A DNA stretch of 64,000 bases from Rhodospirillales bacterium (lineage in GTDB: Bacteria; Pseudomonadota; Alphaproteobacteria; Acetobacterales; Acetobacteraceae): positions 1 to 64,000 of the forward strand of contig JAFKLG010000077.1 of the NCBI GenBank assembly GCA_017304945.1. The letters run 5' to 3'. Shown piece by piece: positions 11,863 to 20,029 of the stretch. Below the pieces are notes generated by a model. The model worked only from the letters and a program-made list of their open reading frames with translations. It was not told the DNA's origin and ran no database searches. Every line of letters starts with the position of its first letter. The stretch's first letter is position 1. Both the position numbers and the translations under genes were made by a program.

Positions 11863-12336
11863 ATGCTCAAGACCGGTGCGGCAGCGCTGCTCGCCGCCTC
11901 GATCGCGCTCCCCGTGATGGCGCAGACGTCGACCTCGCCGACCAGCAATTCGGCCGCGACGAACGCCCCGGCGACGCACGGCACCGCGGGCAGTCCGACA
12001 GGAAGCGGCTACAACACACCATCCGCGCGCAATCCAATCATGACCGATGACGGCGGCATGCGGAGCAGCAAGATCGTCGGCTCCTCGGTCTACAACGACA
12101 AGGACGAGAAGGTCGGCAGCGTCGACGACCTGGTGATCGGCAGCGATAAGTCGCTGCACGCGGTCATCTCGGTGGGCGGCGTGCTCGGCATGGGCGCCAA
12201 GATGGTCGAGGTGCCATTCGACAAGCTGCAGTTCGGCAACACGAAGGGCAGCAGCGACAACCGGATCGTCATGCCGGGGGCGACCAAGGAGTCGCTCAAC
12301 AACATGCCCGACTATCACTACGTCAAACAGGGCTGA
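11863..12336 (+). CDS. Exported PRC-barrel domain protein
   Basis: The 157-residue protein has a signal peptide (MLKTGAAALLAASIALPVMA, residues 1-20), a Ser/Thr/Ala-rich linker to about residue 60, and a PRC-barrel domain (SSKIVGSSVYNDKDEKVGS, VDDLVIGSDK, ISVGGVLGMGAKMVEVP) to the C-terminus. PRC-barrels occur in photosynthetic reaction-centre subunit H, RimM and many small envelope stress proteins; this one is of the last kind and has no known activity. The ATG at 11863 has an ideal AGGAGGA site and is preferred over an upstream frame start. A strong hairpin terminator follows the stop by 6 nt, so it is probably monocistronic. Confidence 0.88.
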   Translation: MLKTGAAALLAASIALPVMAQTSTSPTSNSAATNAPATHGTAGSPTGSGYNTPSARNPIMTDDGGMRSSKIVGSSVYNDKDEKVGSVDDLVIGSDKSLHAVISVGGVLGMGAKMVEVPFDKLQFGNTKGSSDNRIVMPGATKESLNNMPDYHYVKQG

Positions 12337-12342
12337 CGCCCT

Positions 12343-12375
12343 GGCCCGCCCGGCACCACACCGCCCGGGCGGGCC
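12343..12375 (+). terminator. Hairpin terminator after the PRC-barrel gene
   Basis: GGCCCGCCCGG (12343-12353) pairs perfectly with CCGGGCGGGCC (12365-12375) around an 11-nt loop, followed by TTCT. There is no long U tract, as is common in GC-rich genomes. Confidence 0.75.
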
Positions 12376-12386
12376 TTCTGCGTGAC

Positions 12387-12424
12387 GACGAGCGGTCGCG
12401 GATCGATCTGCGGCCGCGCTCGTC
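12387..12424. other. Second hairpin between PRC-barrel and solute-binding genes
   Basis: GACGAGCG (12387-12394) pairs with CGCTCGTC (12417-12424), with further imperfect pairing inside. It could back up the terminator or fold in the leader of the downstream gene; nothing decides between these. Confidence 0.4.
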
Positions 12425-12487
12425 TTGACAGGCTCCGTGACGCGGGCGGCATGATTGCCCGTCCTCTGCACAGTCACGGGTGAGCCG

Positions 12488-13645
12488 ATGTCCCTCTCCA
12501 CGACACGACGTGCCCTGATCGGCGCAGCCGCCTCGATCGCCGCCGTGCGCACCGCGCGGGCGGAGCCGGTCGCCATCACCGTGCTCGACGTCGGCGGCGC
12601 GCTGCAGCTTCTCCAAGGTGCGATCGAGGCCTATGGCAAGGCGAAGCCCGAGCAGGTCGGCCGGTTCGTGTTCAGCCAGGCGCCGGCCCCTGAACTCGCG
12701 GGCAAGCTGAAGGCGCAGCAGGCCGCGGGGCGGGTCGATATCGACCTGGTGCTCACCGGCAGCGACGGGCTGGCCGCCGGCATGGCCCAGGACTCCTGGG
12801 TGCGCGTGCTGCCCGACCATGCGGGCGCCCTGCCGGGACTGGAAGCGGCCTATGAGCCGGCCGCGTTGAACCTGTTGAAAGCGCAAGGCCAGGGCTACGG
12901 AATCGTGGTCGCCTACTACCCGTCCGGCCCGCTGCTGGAATACATGCCCGATCGCGTCAGCACGCCGCCGAAGACCGCGGCGGAACTGCTGGCCTGGGCG
13001 AAGGCACATCCCAACCGCTTCATGTACGCCCGCCCGGCGAACTCCGGACCGGGCCGCACCTTCATGATGGGACTGCCCTATCTGCTGGGCGACAGTGATC
13101 CGAAGGATCCGGTCAATGGCTGGGACAAGACCTGGGCCTATCTGCAGGAACTGAACGGCGCGATCGAGTACTATCCCGCCGGCACCACCGCGACCATGAA
13201 GGAGCTGGGCGACGGCTCACGCGACATGATCGTCTCCACCACCGGCTGGGACATCAACCCGCGCGCGCTGGGCGTGGTGCCGGCCGAGGCGAAGATCGCC
13301 ACGCTGCAAGGCTTCCATTGGGTCTCGGACGCGTTCTTCGTGACCATCCCGAAAGGCGTGCCCGAGGCGAAACTGCCGGTGCTGCTGGACCTGATCCGCT
13401 TCGTGCTGCAACCCGCGCAGCAGGCGACGCTGTACGACAGCGGTTACCTGTATCCGGGCCCGGCGGTCAGGGACGTGCCGCTGTCGCTGGCGCCGCAGAA
13501 AAGCCAAGACATCATCAAGGAATTCGGTCGGCCGGAATACGCCGCGTTGATCCGCGACAACCCGATCGAGCTGCCCTTGCCGCCCGATCGGATGGTCGTC
13601 GCCTTCCGCAAATGGGACGAGCTGATCGGATCGAAGAAGAAGTAG
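12488..13645 (+). CDS. Extracellular solute-binding protein (ABC transporter, PotD-like type)
   Basis: The 385-residue product starts with a twin-arginine-like signal (TTRRALIGAAASIAAV, cleavage near ARA-EP) and then has a periplasmic binding-protein fold of the iron/spermidine/putrescine cluster. It shows IDLVLTGSDGLAAGM, a Pro/Gly-rich ligand loop (PANSGPGRTFMMGLPY), and VSDAFFVTIPKGVPE near the C-terminus. The ligand cannot be named. The ATG at 12488 begins the signal; an 11-residue upstream extension does not fit. No permease or ATPase gene is adjacent, so its transporter partner is elsewhere or lost. Confidence 0.85.
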   Translation: MSLSTTRRALIGAAASIAAVRTARAEPVAITVLDVGGALQLLQGAIEAYGKAKPEQVGRFVFSQAPAPELAGKLKAQQAAGRVDIDLVLTGSDGLAAGMAQDSWVRVLPDHAGALPGLEAAYEPAALNLLKAQGQGYGIVVAYYPSGPLLEYMPDRVSTPPKTAAELLAWAKAHPNRFMYARPANSGPGRTFMMGLPYLLGDSDPKDPVNGWDKTWAYLQELNGAIEYYPAGTTATMKELGDGSRDMIVSTTGWDINPRALGVVPAEAKIATLQGFHWVSDAFFVTIPKGVPEAKLPVLLDLIRFVLQPAQQATLYDSGYLYPGPAVRDVPLSLAPQKSQDIIKEFGRPEYAALIRDNPIELPLPPDRMVVAFRKWDELIGSKKK

Positions 13646-13820
13646 GTCCTCATCCGCCCATCGGCCGGTGCCGCAGCCGCAGCGTTAGCCCCAGCGTGAT
13701 CGCCAGCACCACCGACGGCAGCAGCACCCGCCAGGCGCCCGCGCGCTCCAGGAGGCCGTGGGGATAGCCAAGCGGCCAGGAGGCCGTATCATCGAACCGA
13801 CACAAGAAATCGGAGGGGAC

Positions 13821-15017
13821 ATGGACTACCACGCCGCGTTCGCCGGGATGAAGGTGATCGACCTGACCGGAGGCGTTGCCGGCCCGTCCTGCGCGATGAT
13901 GCTGGCGCAGCATGGGGCCGACGTGATCAAGGTCGAGACCCCGCATGCCGGCGGCGACTGGGCGCGGATCCTCGGGCGCCGCTATGAGCACCACTCGGCT
14001 TTCTCCCTGTATGGCACGCTGGGCAAGCGCAGCATCGCGCTCGACCTGAAGACGCCGGAGGGAAAAGAGGTGCTGTGGCGCCTGCTCAAGGGCGCCGACG
14101 TGTTCATGGAAGGGCTGAAGCCCGGCACCATCCAGCGCTACGGGTTCGGCTACGACGCGGTGAGCGCGAAGGAGCCCGGCATCATCTACTATTCGATTTC
14201 CGGCTTCGGGCAGACCGGTCCGCTGGCGGCGCGGCCGGCGATGGATCCGGTGCTGCAGGCGTTCACCGGCATCGTCAACGAGAACCGTGGCGAGCACGAC
14301 AACCATCCCCACCGCATCGCCATCTCCCTGATCGACATGTTCAGCGGCATGCTCGGCTTCCAGGCGATCGCGACGTCGCTCTACGTGCGGCGCGAGCAGA
14401 CGGAGAAGAAGGGCCGCTACATCGAACTCAGCCTGATGCATGGCGGCGCGATGTTGTCGGTGATCCGGCTCGTCGCGCAGTATCTCGAGCGCGGAAACGC
14501 GACGCGCACCTCGATGCCGAACGGCGTGTTCGACACGGCGGACGGGCAGCTCAACATCACCATGGTGCGCCCGACCGACTGGCCGCCTTTCTGTGAGGCG
14601 GTGGACCGGCCCGACCTGCTGACCGACCCGCGCTTCGCGACGCACGAGGCGCGCGGCAAGAACCTCGACGAGCTGATGGCGCTGATGCGGCCGGTGATCA
14701 AGGCGATGCCGACCGCCTATCTCGCGGATCGGCTGACCGCGCGCGGGATCATGAACGGCCGCGTCAACACCTATGAGGAGTTCCTGCAGGAGGAGCAGGT
14801 CGCCGCCACCGGCATCATGTCCTGGCTCGACCAGCCGGGCGTGCCGGAGAAGGTGCCGATGCCGAACATCCCCGGCCTGCCGCCCTTCGAGAGCGGCACC
14901 AAGCGCGCGCATGCGCCGATGGTGGGCGAGCACTCGCGCGAGGTGCTGGCCGAACACGGCTACAGCGCGGCGGAAATCGCAGGCCTGTTCGACAAGAAGG
15001 TGGTGGCGGAGCCGTAA
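13821..15017 (+). CDS. CaiB/BaiF family (class III) CoA transferase
   Basis: The 398-residue protein is a family III CoA transferase, which moves CoA between organic acids through an aspartyl-CoA intermediate. It has the N-terminal GMKVIDLTGGVAGPSCAMML and GADVIKVETPHAGGDWAR motifs, a SIALDLKTPEGK strand, and an Asp near residue 161 (ARPAMDPVLQAFTG) at the position of the catalytic Asp of formyl-CoA transferase. Substrates are unknown. The ATG at 13821 follows a CGGAGGGG site. The thioesterase about 275 nt downstream on the same strand could act on its CoA product, which is inferred from proximity only. Confidence 0.9.
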   Translation: MDYHAAFAGMKVIDLTGGVAGPSCAMMLAQHGADVIKVETPHAGGDWARILGRRYEHHSAFSLYGTLGKRSIALDLKTPEGKEVLWRLLKGADVFMEGLKPGTIQRYGFGYDAVSAKEPGIIYYSISGFGQTGPLAARPAMDPVLQAFTGIVNENRGEHDNHPHRIAISLIDMFSGMLGFQAIATSLYVRREQTEKKGRYIELSLMHGGAMLSVIRLVAQYLERGNATRTSMPNGVFDTADGQLNITMVRPTDWPPFCEAVDRPDLLTDPRFATHEARGKNLDELMALMRPVIKAMPTAYLADRLTARGIMNGRVNTYEEFLQEEQVAATGIMSWLDQPGVPEKVPMPNIPGLPPFESGTKRAHAPMVGEHSREVLAEHGYSAAEIAGLFDKKVVAEP

Positions 15018-15093
15018 TCCCCGGCTCGCCAACCCCCGTCTCGTCCACCCCACGCCAACGCCCGCGCCGCCCACCCCACGGGCCCCTCCGTCA

Positions 15094-15115
15094 TGGCCGG
15101 CCATTGAGCCGGCCA
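15094..15115. repeat. REP-like extragenic palindrome (copy 2)
   Basis: TGGCCGGC (15094-15101) and GCCGGCCA (15108-15115) form an 8-bp stem with a 6-nt loop, preceded by CGTCA, so this copy is in the opposite orientation to the one at 21. It lies in the 275-bp interval between the CoA transferase and the thioesterase, in which I see nothing else. Confidence 0.6.
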
Positions 15116-15292
15116 CCCCCACCGGCACACCGCCACCCGACCACGACCCCGTCCAGTCGCGCCATCCACGGCCGGCACCGCACACCGCGTCGGCGCACGC
15201 GCCCGGCCGCGCCACGCATCGTGCCACGCCAACATCGTTGCGCGAGAGTCCCGCTTGACCCCGCGCCGCTTCGCCAACATGGTGCCGGCCCC

Positions 15293-15766
15293 ATGAGCAC
15301 CTATGTCGTGGACTACGAAGATGTCGTCCGGCCGGAGTGGATCGACTCCAACGGGCACATGAACCTCGCCTACTACGTCGTCGCCTTCGACCATGCGACC
15401 GACAAGCTGTACACCGCGCTGGGGATCGGCGACGCGTATCGGGAGGCGAGCAACTTCTCCTGCTTCACCGCCGAGACCCACACGCTCTACGAGCGGGAAC
15501 TGATGCTGGGGGAGAAGCTGCTCGTACGCAGCGTCCTGCTCGGGGCGGATGCCAAGCGCGTGCACTACTTCCACGAGATGTTCCATGCGGAGAGCGGCCA
15601 GCGCGCCGCCGCGCAGGAGTTGCTGGCGCTGCACATCGACATGCGCATCCGCCGCGTCGCGCCGTTCCCGGAGGAGCGCCAGGCGGCCCTCGCGGCCGCG
15701 GTTGCGAAGTGGCGGCCGGCCGAACTGCCGAAGGGCGCGGGGCGGAAGATCGCGCTGCCGGGGTAA
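15293..15766 (+). CDS. Hotdog-fold acyl-CoA thioesterase
   Basis: A 157-residue hotdog-fold protein of the 4-hydroxybenzoyl-CoA/betainyl-CoA thioesterase type. The signature RPEWIDSNGHMNLAYYVVAF has the Asp/Asn-Gly-His-Met cluster at the start of the hot-dog helix. The middle part (RSVLLGADAKRVHYFHEMF) and the AAQELLALHIDM strand match the fold. Such enzymes hydrolyse short acyl-CoA thioesters in the cytoplasm. The ATG at 15293 begins the domain; upstream frame is non-coding. Its pairing with a CoA transferase suggests a role in a carnitine-like or organic-acid pathway, which is inferred. Confidence 0.85.
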   Translation: MSTYVVDYEDVVRPEWIDSNGHMNLAYYVVAFDHATDKLYTALGIGDAYREASNFSCFTAETHTLYERELMLGEKLLVRSVLLGADAKRVHYFHEMFHAESGQRAAAQELLALHIDMRIRRVAPFPEERQAALAAAVAKWRPAELPKGAGRKIALPG

Positions 15767-15796
15767 CGCACGACCCGGCAGCGTCGCCGCGTCTGG

Positions 15797-16651
15797 TTAC
15801 TGCAGAAACCGCTCCGTCCAGCTCTTGTAGTCGCCCTCGCGGGTCAGGCGCGCCATGGTGGCGCCGGGGGCGACGCCTTGCAGGTCCTTCGGGTCCACGC
15901 CGTCCCGCAGCGCCTTGAGCGTCGCATACACGGCCTGCACCGCGGCCGAGAAGGGCTGGTGGCCCTGCAACGCGACCCGCACGCCCATGCTCGACAGGTA
16001 TTCGCGGCCGAGTTCCGCGCCGCCGCCGCCCAGCATGATGGGAACGCGCACCTCGGCGCGCAGCGCCTCGAGGAAGGGCTTGGTGACGCCGCCCGCGAAG
16101 AACAGCGCGTCGACCCCAGCTTTCTCATAGGCCTTGGCGCGCGCCAGTGCGTCCTCCGGCGAGGTCAGCGCGGCGGCGGAGGTGCGGCCGATCACGACCA
16201 GCGCCTTGTCCTCGCGCGCGTCCAGCGCGGCGCGCATCTTGCCGACGCCTTCCTCGATCGACAGCAGGCCTGGCTTGGTCTCCCGGAACGTGCGCGGCAG
16301 GATCGTGTCCTCGATGGTCATTCCGGCCACGCCGGCGGTCTCGAGTTCCTGCACCGTGCGTATCACGTTCAGCGCGTTGCCATACCCGTGGTCGGCATCG
16401 ACCATCAGCGGCAGCTTGCCCGCGCGGTTGATCCTGTAGGCCTGCTCTGCGAACTCGGTCAGCGTCAGCACGATCAGGTCGGGCGCCCCGAGCACGGTGA
16501 AGGAGCCGATGGAGCCGGCGAACATGCCGATCTCGAAGCCGAGCTCCTCGGCGATGCGGGCCGAGATCGGATCGAACACGGAGCCGGGATGCAGGCACGT
16601 GTCGCCGGCGATGGCGGCGCGGTAGCGCTCGCGTCGGTCGGTCCAATGCAT
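15797..16651 (-). CDS. Isocitrate lyase/PEP mutase family enzyme (oxaloacetate decarboxylase-like)
   Basis: The 284-residue TIM-barrel protein fits the Mg2+-dependent oxaloacetate decarboxylase subgroup of the PEP mutase superfamily. It has SVFDPISARIAEELGFE, MVDADHGYGNALNV (metal-binding Asp pair), TIEDTILPR in place of the lyase KKCGH loop, and GHQPFSAAVQAVYATLKALR near the C-terminus. Decarboxylation of oxaloacetate to pyruvate is the best family guess; a related C-C lyase is possible. The start at 16651 is preferred over the frame start at 16681 by homology to the MHWTDRRERYR beginning. The nucleoside transporter gene ends 16 nt upstream, so they are likely co-transcribed. Confidence 0.87.
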   Translation of the reverse strand: MHWTDRRERYRAAIAGDTCLHPGSVFDPISARIAEELGFEIGMFAGSIGSFTVLGAPDLIVLTLTEFAEQAYRINRAGKLPLMVDADHGYGNALNVIRTVQELETAGVAGMTIEDTILPRTFRETKPGLLSIEEGVGKMRAALDAREDKALVVIGRTSAAALTSPEDALARAKAYEKAGVDALFFAGGVTKPFLEALRAEVRVPIMLGGGGAELGREYLSSMGVRVALQGHQPFSAAVQAVYATLKALRDGVDPKDLQGVAPGATMARLTREGDYKSWTERFLQ

Positions 16652-16667
16652 GGCGTTTCCTTTCGTT

Positions 16668-17906
16668 TCAGACGAGCGCACCGGCGATGGCGCCGCTCAT
16701 GCAGGTTGCCAGCGTGCCCGAGAGGATCGAGCGCAGGCCGAGGCCGACGATCTCGTGCCGGCGTTCGGGGATCATGGCGCCGAGGCCGCCGACCATGATG
16801 CCGAGGCTGCCGAAGTTGGCAAACCCGCACAGCGCGTAGGTGAGGATCATGCGGGTGCGCGGCGACACCGTGTCGGGCGGCATCTGCGAGAAGTTCAGGT
16901 AGGCGACGAACTCGTTCAGCACCGTCTTGGTCGCCATCAGCGTCGCGGCGGTTCCGGTTTCCGCCCAGGGCACGCCGATGATCCACATCACGGGGCGGAA
17001 CGGCAGCGCGAAGATGCGTTGCAGCGTGAGCGGCGTGCCGTCCCAGGCGAGGTGGCCGAGCGCCATGTTGACCAGTGTGACCAGGGCGACGGCGACCAGC
17101 AGCATGGCGAGGATGGCGGTGAGGATGGGAATCCCGTCGAGCGTGCCCTTGACCAGCGCATCGATCGCATTGACCGGGGGATTGTTCACAACCAGGCGCG
17201 CCTCGCCTGGTTCGGGCTGGTCGAACGGCACCATCAGCGCGGCAATCGCAAGCGCCGCAGGGGTCGAAATGATGGAGGCGATCAGGATGTTGCCGAGGGC
17301 GTTCGGGACGAGCGGCGAGAGGAAGGCCGCGTAGATCACCATCACCGTGCCGGCGACGCCGGCCATACCGCAGCTCATCAGCGCGAAGAGTTCACCGCGT
17401 TGCATGCGGGCGAGATAGGGGCGCACCAGCAGCGGTGCTTCCACCATGCCGACGAACACGTGCACCGCGGCACCGAGTGCGAGTGCGCCGCCGATGCCGA
17501 GGACGCGGCGGAGCATCCAGGCGAACACGGCGGTGATGCGTTGCAGGATGCCCCAGTGGAACAGCAGCGTGCCGAGGGCGCTGATGGTGAGGACGAGCGG
17601 GAGCACGTCGAAGGCGAGGATGTAGGCGGATCCTTGCTGCGCTTCGGTGAACGGCAGGGGTGGCCCGGCGAGATAGCCGAAGACGAAGCGCGTGCCGGCC
17701 TGGGTTGCCGTGTGCAGGGCGGTCGCAACCTCGTTCAGCACGAACATGGCGCGGGTCGCGGCCGGGATGCCGAGCAGCAGGGCGGCGAACAGGAGTTGCA
17801 GGATCATCCCGCCTGCGACCGTGCGCCAGGGAATGCGGGCGCGGTCCTCGCTGCAGAGGAAGGCGATGAGCAGGAGGACGCACAGTCCGAAGGCGGCGTG
17901 GAGCAT
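16668..17906 (-). CDS. Concentrative nucleoside transporter (NupC/CNT family)
   Basis: The 412-residue integral membrane protein has the CNT layout: short N-terminal helices (MLHAAFGLCVLLLIAFL), the nucleoside-recognition region GGMILQLLFAALLLGIP, gate domain AAVHVFVGMVEAPLLVRPYL, and C-terminal TKTVLNEFVAYLNF and YALCGFANFGSLGIMVGGL. CNT proteins import nucleosides with H+ or Na+. The EAPLLVRPYL and GFANFGSLG signatures are diagnostic. The start at 17906 begins the first helix. It is followed by the PEP-mutase-family gene, a pairing with no obvious shared pathway. Confidence 0.9.
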   Translation of the reverse strand: MLHAAFGLCVLLLIAFLCSEDRARIPWRTVAGGMILQLLFAALLLGIPAATRAMFVLNEVATALHTATQAGTRFVFGYLAGPPLPFTEAQQGSAYILAFDVLPLVLTISALGTLLFHWGILQRITAVFAWMLRRVLGIGGALALGAAVHVFVGMVEAPLLVRPYLARMQRGELFALMSCGMAGVAGTVMVIYAAFLSPLVPNALGNILIASIISTPAALAIAALMVPFDQPEPGEARLVVNNPPVNAIDALVKGTLDGIPILTAILAMLLVAVALVTLVNMALGHLAWDGTPLTLQRIFALPFRPVMWIIGVPWAETGTAATLMATKTVLNEFVAYLNFSQMPPDTVSPRTRMILTYALCGFANFGSLGIMVGGLGAMIPERRHEIVGLGLRSILSGTLATCMSGAIAGALV

Positions 17907-17970
17907 GGGCCGAGAGTGGCGCGCGAGGTGGTCGCGTCGCAAGCGTGCACGTGCGGCGTGGGTGCCCGTG

Positions 17971-18103
17971 TCATGGCCGCGCTTGTCGCTCTCTCGTGGA
18001 TGGCCGCGCTCGCCACGCCCTCCGTGTCATGGCCGCGCTTGTCGCGCCCTCTGTGTCATGGCCGCGCTTGTCGCGCCCTCTGTGTCATGGCCGCGCTTGT
18101 CGC
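17971..18103. repeat. 29-bp tandem repeat array
   Basis: Units beginning TCATGGCCGCGCTTGTCGCG start at 18027, 18056 and 18085, an exact 29-bp period. Degenerate units begin at about 17971 and 17998. The array lies between the transporter start and the TPP-enzyme stop and runs into the hairpin and REP copy that follow. Confidence 0.8.
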
Positions 18104-18146
18104 GGCCATCCACGACTTATCGTGCGGCACGAAATCGTGGATGGCC
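18104..18146. repeat. 12-bp perfect inverted repeat
   Basis: GGCCATCCACGA (18104-18115) and TCGTGGATGGCC (18135-18146) are perfect complements around a 19-nt loop that can itself pair (CGTGC/GGCACG). It follows the TPP-enzyme gene and may act as its terminator, although the REP association suggests a repeat-element origin. Confidence 0.65.
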
Positions 18147-18166
18147 GGCCTGCGCCGGCCATGACA
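18142..18166. repeat. REP-like extragenic palindrome (copy 3)
   Basis: TGGCCGGC (18142-18149) and GCCGGCCA (18154-18161) form an 8-bp stem with a 4-nt loop, followed by TGACAC. It shares six bases with the right arm of the preceding hairpin. Confidence 0.65.
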
Positions 18167-18247
18167 CATGTGGCTGCGTCAGCCATGACACGAGGGTCCG
18201 GCCTGCGCCCGCCGCCGGGAGCGCGGCGTGAACCGCGCGGGCCGGGG

Positions 18248-19903
18248 TTACGACGCGCGCTGGTTGAACGGATAGTACGCGGGGAATTCGCCGACCGCGT
18301 TCATGTCCACCTCAACCAGTGTCAGCCCGCGGATCTTCAGCGCCTCCGCCACCGTGGACCCGAACGTCTCCGCGCTGCGGCAGCGGAAGAACGGGATGTC
18401 GGACAGCGCGGCGAGCTTCTCCAGCTCCGGCCCCTGCAGGTCGGCAAAGAAGCGGCGCCCCTGCTGCGTCGCATCCTGGATCCGCTTGATCACGCCATAG
18501 CCGCGGTCGTTCATGACGATCACCGTCATGTCGAGCTTCTCCTGCACCGCGGTCCACAGCTCGCCCACGTTCAGGAAGAACCCGCCATCGCCCGTCATCA
18601 CCACGGTGCGGCGGTCCCCGGCGGCGGCGGCCGCGCCGATGCCCAGTTGCAGGCCCTGGCCGATGCCAGCGCCCACCGGATACACGTTCTGCTGCGGGGC
18701 ATAGATCGGGAACACGCGGTTGCCCCAGGTCGTGTTGCTCTGCGTGACGTCGCGCACCCAGATCGCATCGCGCGGCATCACCTTGCGCAACTGCTCGCTG
18801 AAGCTCGCATAGACGCCCAGCGTGCCGAGGAACTCCCGCTGCGCCGCCTGCTTCAGCGCGGCGAACGCCTCGGTGTAGCCGGACTCGACCTGCAGCTTGC
18901 CCTCGATGCGCGCGAGCAGTCCTTCGAGCGTCGCCTGCGCATCCCCCGCCACGAAATAGCTGTTCGCATATGTCCGCCCATTCGCGCTCGGATCCTGGTC
19001 GATCTGCACGATGTTGGACGGCAGCTTCAGCGAGAGATCGCCGGTCTCGTGGCCGCGCAGGCGGCAGCCGACCACCAGGCACAAATCGACCGTCTTGTAG
19101 AAGTCGGTGATGATCGGCATGCCGTTGCCGATCAGGCCGCCGAGATTGCGCGGATGGTCTTCGGGCACGGTGCCGCGGCCGTTGAAGCTGCTCACCATGC
19201 CGAAGCCGAGGTCGAGCAGCTTCGCGGCCGCCGCCCCCGCACCCTTGGCGCCATTGCCCAGCCACAGCATCGGCCGCTTCGCCGCCAGCACGCGGGCCGC
19301 GAGCTCATCGAGCTCCGTCGCACTCGGCACGCGTGGCGGCGGCAGCGGCAACACGAAATGGTCGAGCATGGCCGGTCGCTCGATCTTCACGCGTTGCAGG
19401 TCGATCGGCACCTCCACGCTGACGGGTCCGCGCGGCGGCGTCAGCGCCTCGACGGCGGCGCGGGTCAGCACGCCCAGCGCCTGCTGCGCCGAACGGATGC
19501 GATAGGCCGACTTCGAGACCGACTTCATCATGCCGAGCTGATCGTAGGCATCGTGGACGGAGCCGACTTCGCGATCGACGAACTTCGTCGCGGTCTGGCC
19601 GGTGATGTGCAGCACCGGCGATCCGGCAAAGCGCGCCTCGATCAGCCCACCGACCGCGTTGGCCGCGCCGGGGCCCGTCGAGGAGAAGATCACGCCGAGC
19701 CCGTTATTCACGCGGGCGTAGCCGTCCGCCATGTGCGCGCCGCCCAGCTCGCCACGCGCCATCATGAAGCGGATCGTGTTGCGCCGGCCGATCGCGTCGA
19801 GCATCGGAATGTTGTGCACCGAGGCGATGCCGAACGCGGTGGTAACGCCACAGGCGGCGAGAAACTCGGCGACGAGGTCGCCCACGGTATAGTCGCTGGC
19901 CAT
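18248..19903 (-). CDS. Thiamine-pyrophosphate enzyme (acetolactate synthase-like)
   Basis: The 551-residue protein has the three-domain order of the POX/ALS family. The PYR domain contains ASVHNIPMLDAIG, RGELGGAHMADGYAR (activating Glu) and STGPGAANAVGG. A central domain with LWLGNGAKGAG follows. The PP domain contains the GDGGFFLNVGELWTA cofactor motif and VMNDRGYGVI. No regulatory small-subunit gene is adjacent and the sequence departs from IlvB/IlvI, so acetolactate synthesis is unlikely; a benzoylformate or phosphonopyruvate decarboxylase-like activity is possible. The ATG at 19903 has a GGGGAGACGAAG site; 19921 is an alternative. It is divergent from the solute-binding gene at 20030 across 126 bp. 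Confidence 0.85.
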   Translation of the reverse strand: MASDYTVGDLVAEFLAACGVTTAFGIASVHNIPMLDAIGRRNTIRFMMARGELGGAHMADGYARVNNGLGVIFSSTGPGAANAVGGLIEARFAGSPVLHITGQTATKFVDREVGSVHDAYDQLGMMKSVSKSAYRIRSAQQALGVLTRAAVEALTPPRGPVSVEVPIDLQRVKIERPAMLDHFVLPLPPPRVPSATELDELAARVLAAKRPMLWLGNGAKGAGAAAAKLLDLGFGMVSSFNGRGTVPEDHPRNLGGLIGNGMPIITDFYKTVDLCLVVGCRLRGHETGDLSLKLPSNIVQIDQDPSANGRTYANSYFVAGDAQATLEGLLARIEGKLQVESGYTEAFAALKQAAQREFLGTLGVYASFSEQLRKVMPRDAIWVRDVTQSNTTWGNRVFPIYAPQQNVYPVGAGIGQGLQLGIGAAAAAGDRRTVVMTGDGGFFLNVGELWTAVQEKLDMTVIVMNDRGYGVIKRIQDATQQGRRFFADLQGPELEKLAALSDIPFFRCRSAETFGSTVAEALKIRGLTLVEVDMNAVGEFPAYYPFNQRAS

Positions 19904-20029
19904 CTTCTTCGTCTCCCCCATGTCGCGCTCCAGGCTGCGGCACCGCTCCGAACCCGTCAACGCGCTTGCCGGAGGGGGACCGCCGGGGCACTCTCCGGGG
20001 ACGTCTGGGCTAACAGGGACACGAAAAAC

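Noticed and set aside
17945..20029. 695-residue extension upstream of the family 5 binding protein
   Set aside because: Antisense to the TPP enzyme and read through tandem repeats; the signal peptide starts at 20030.
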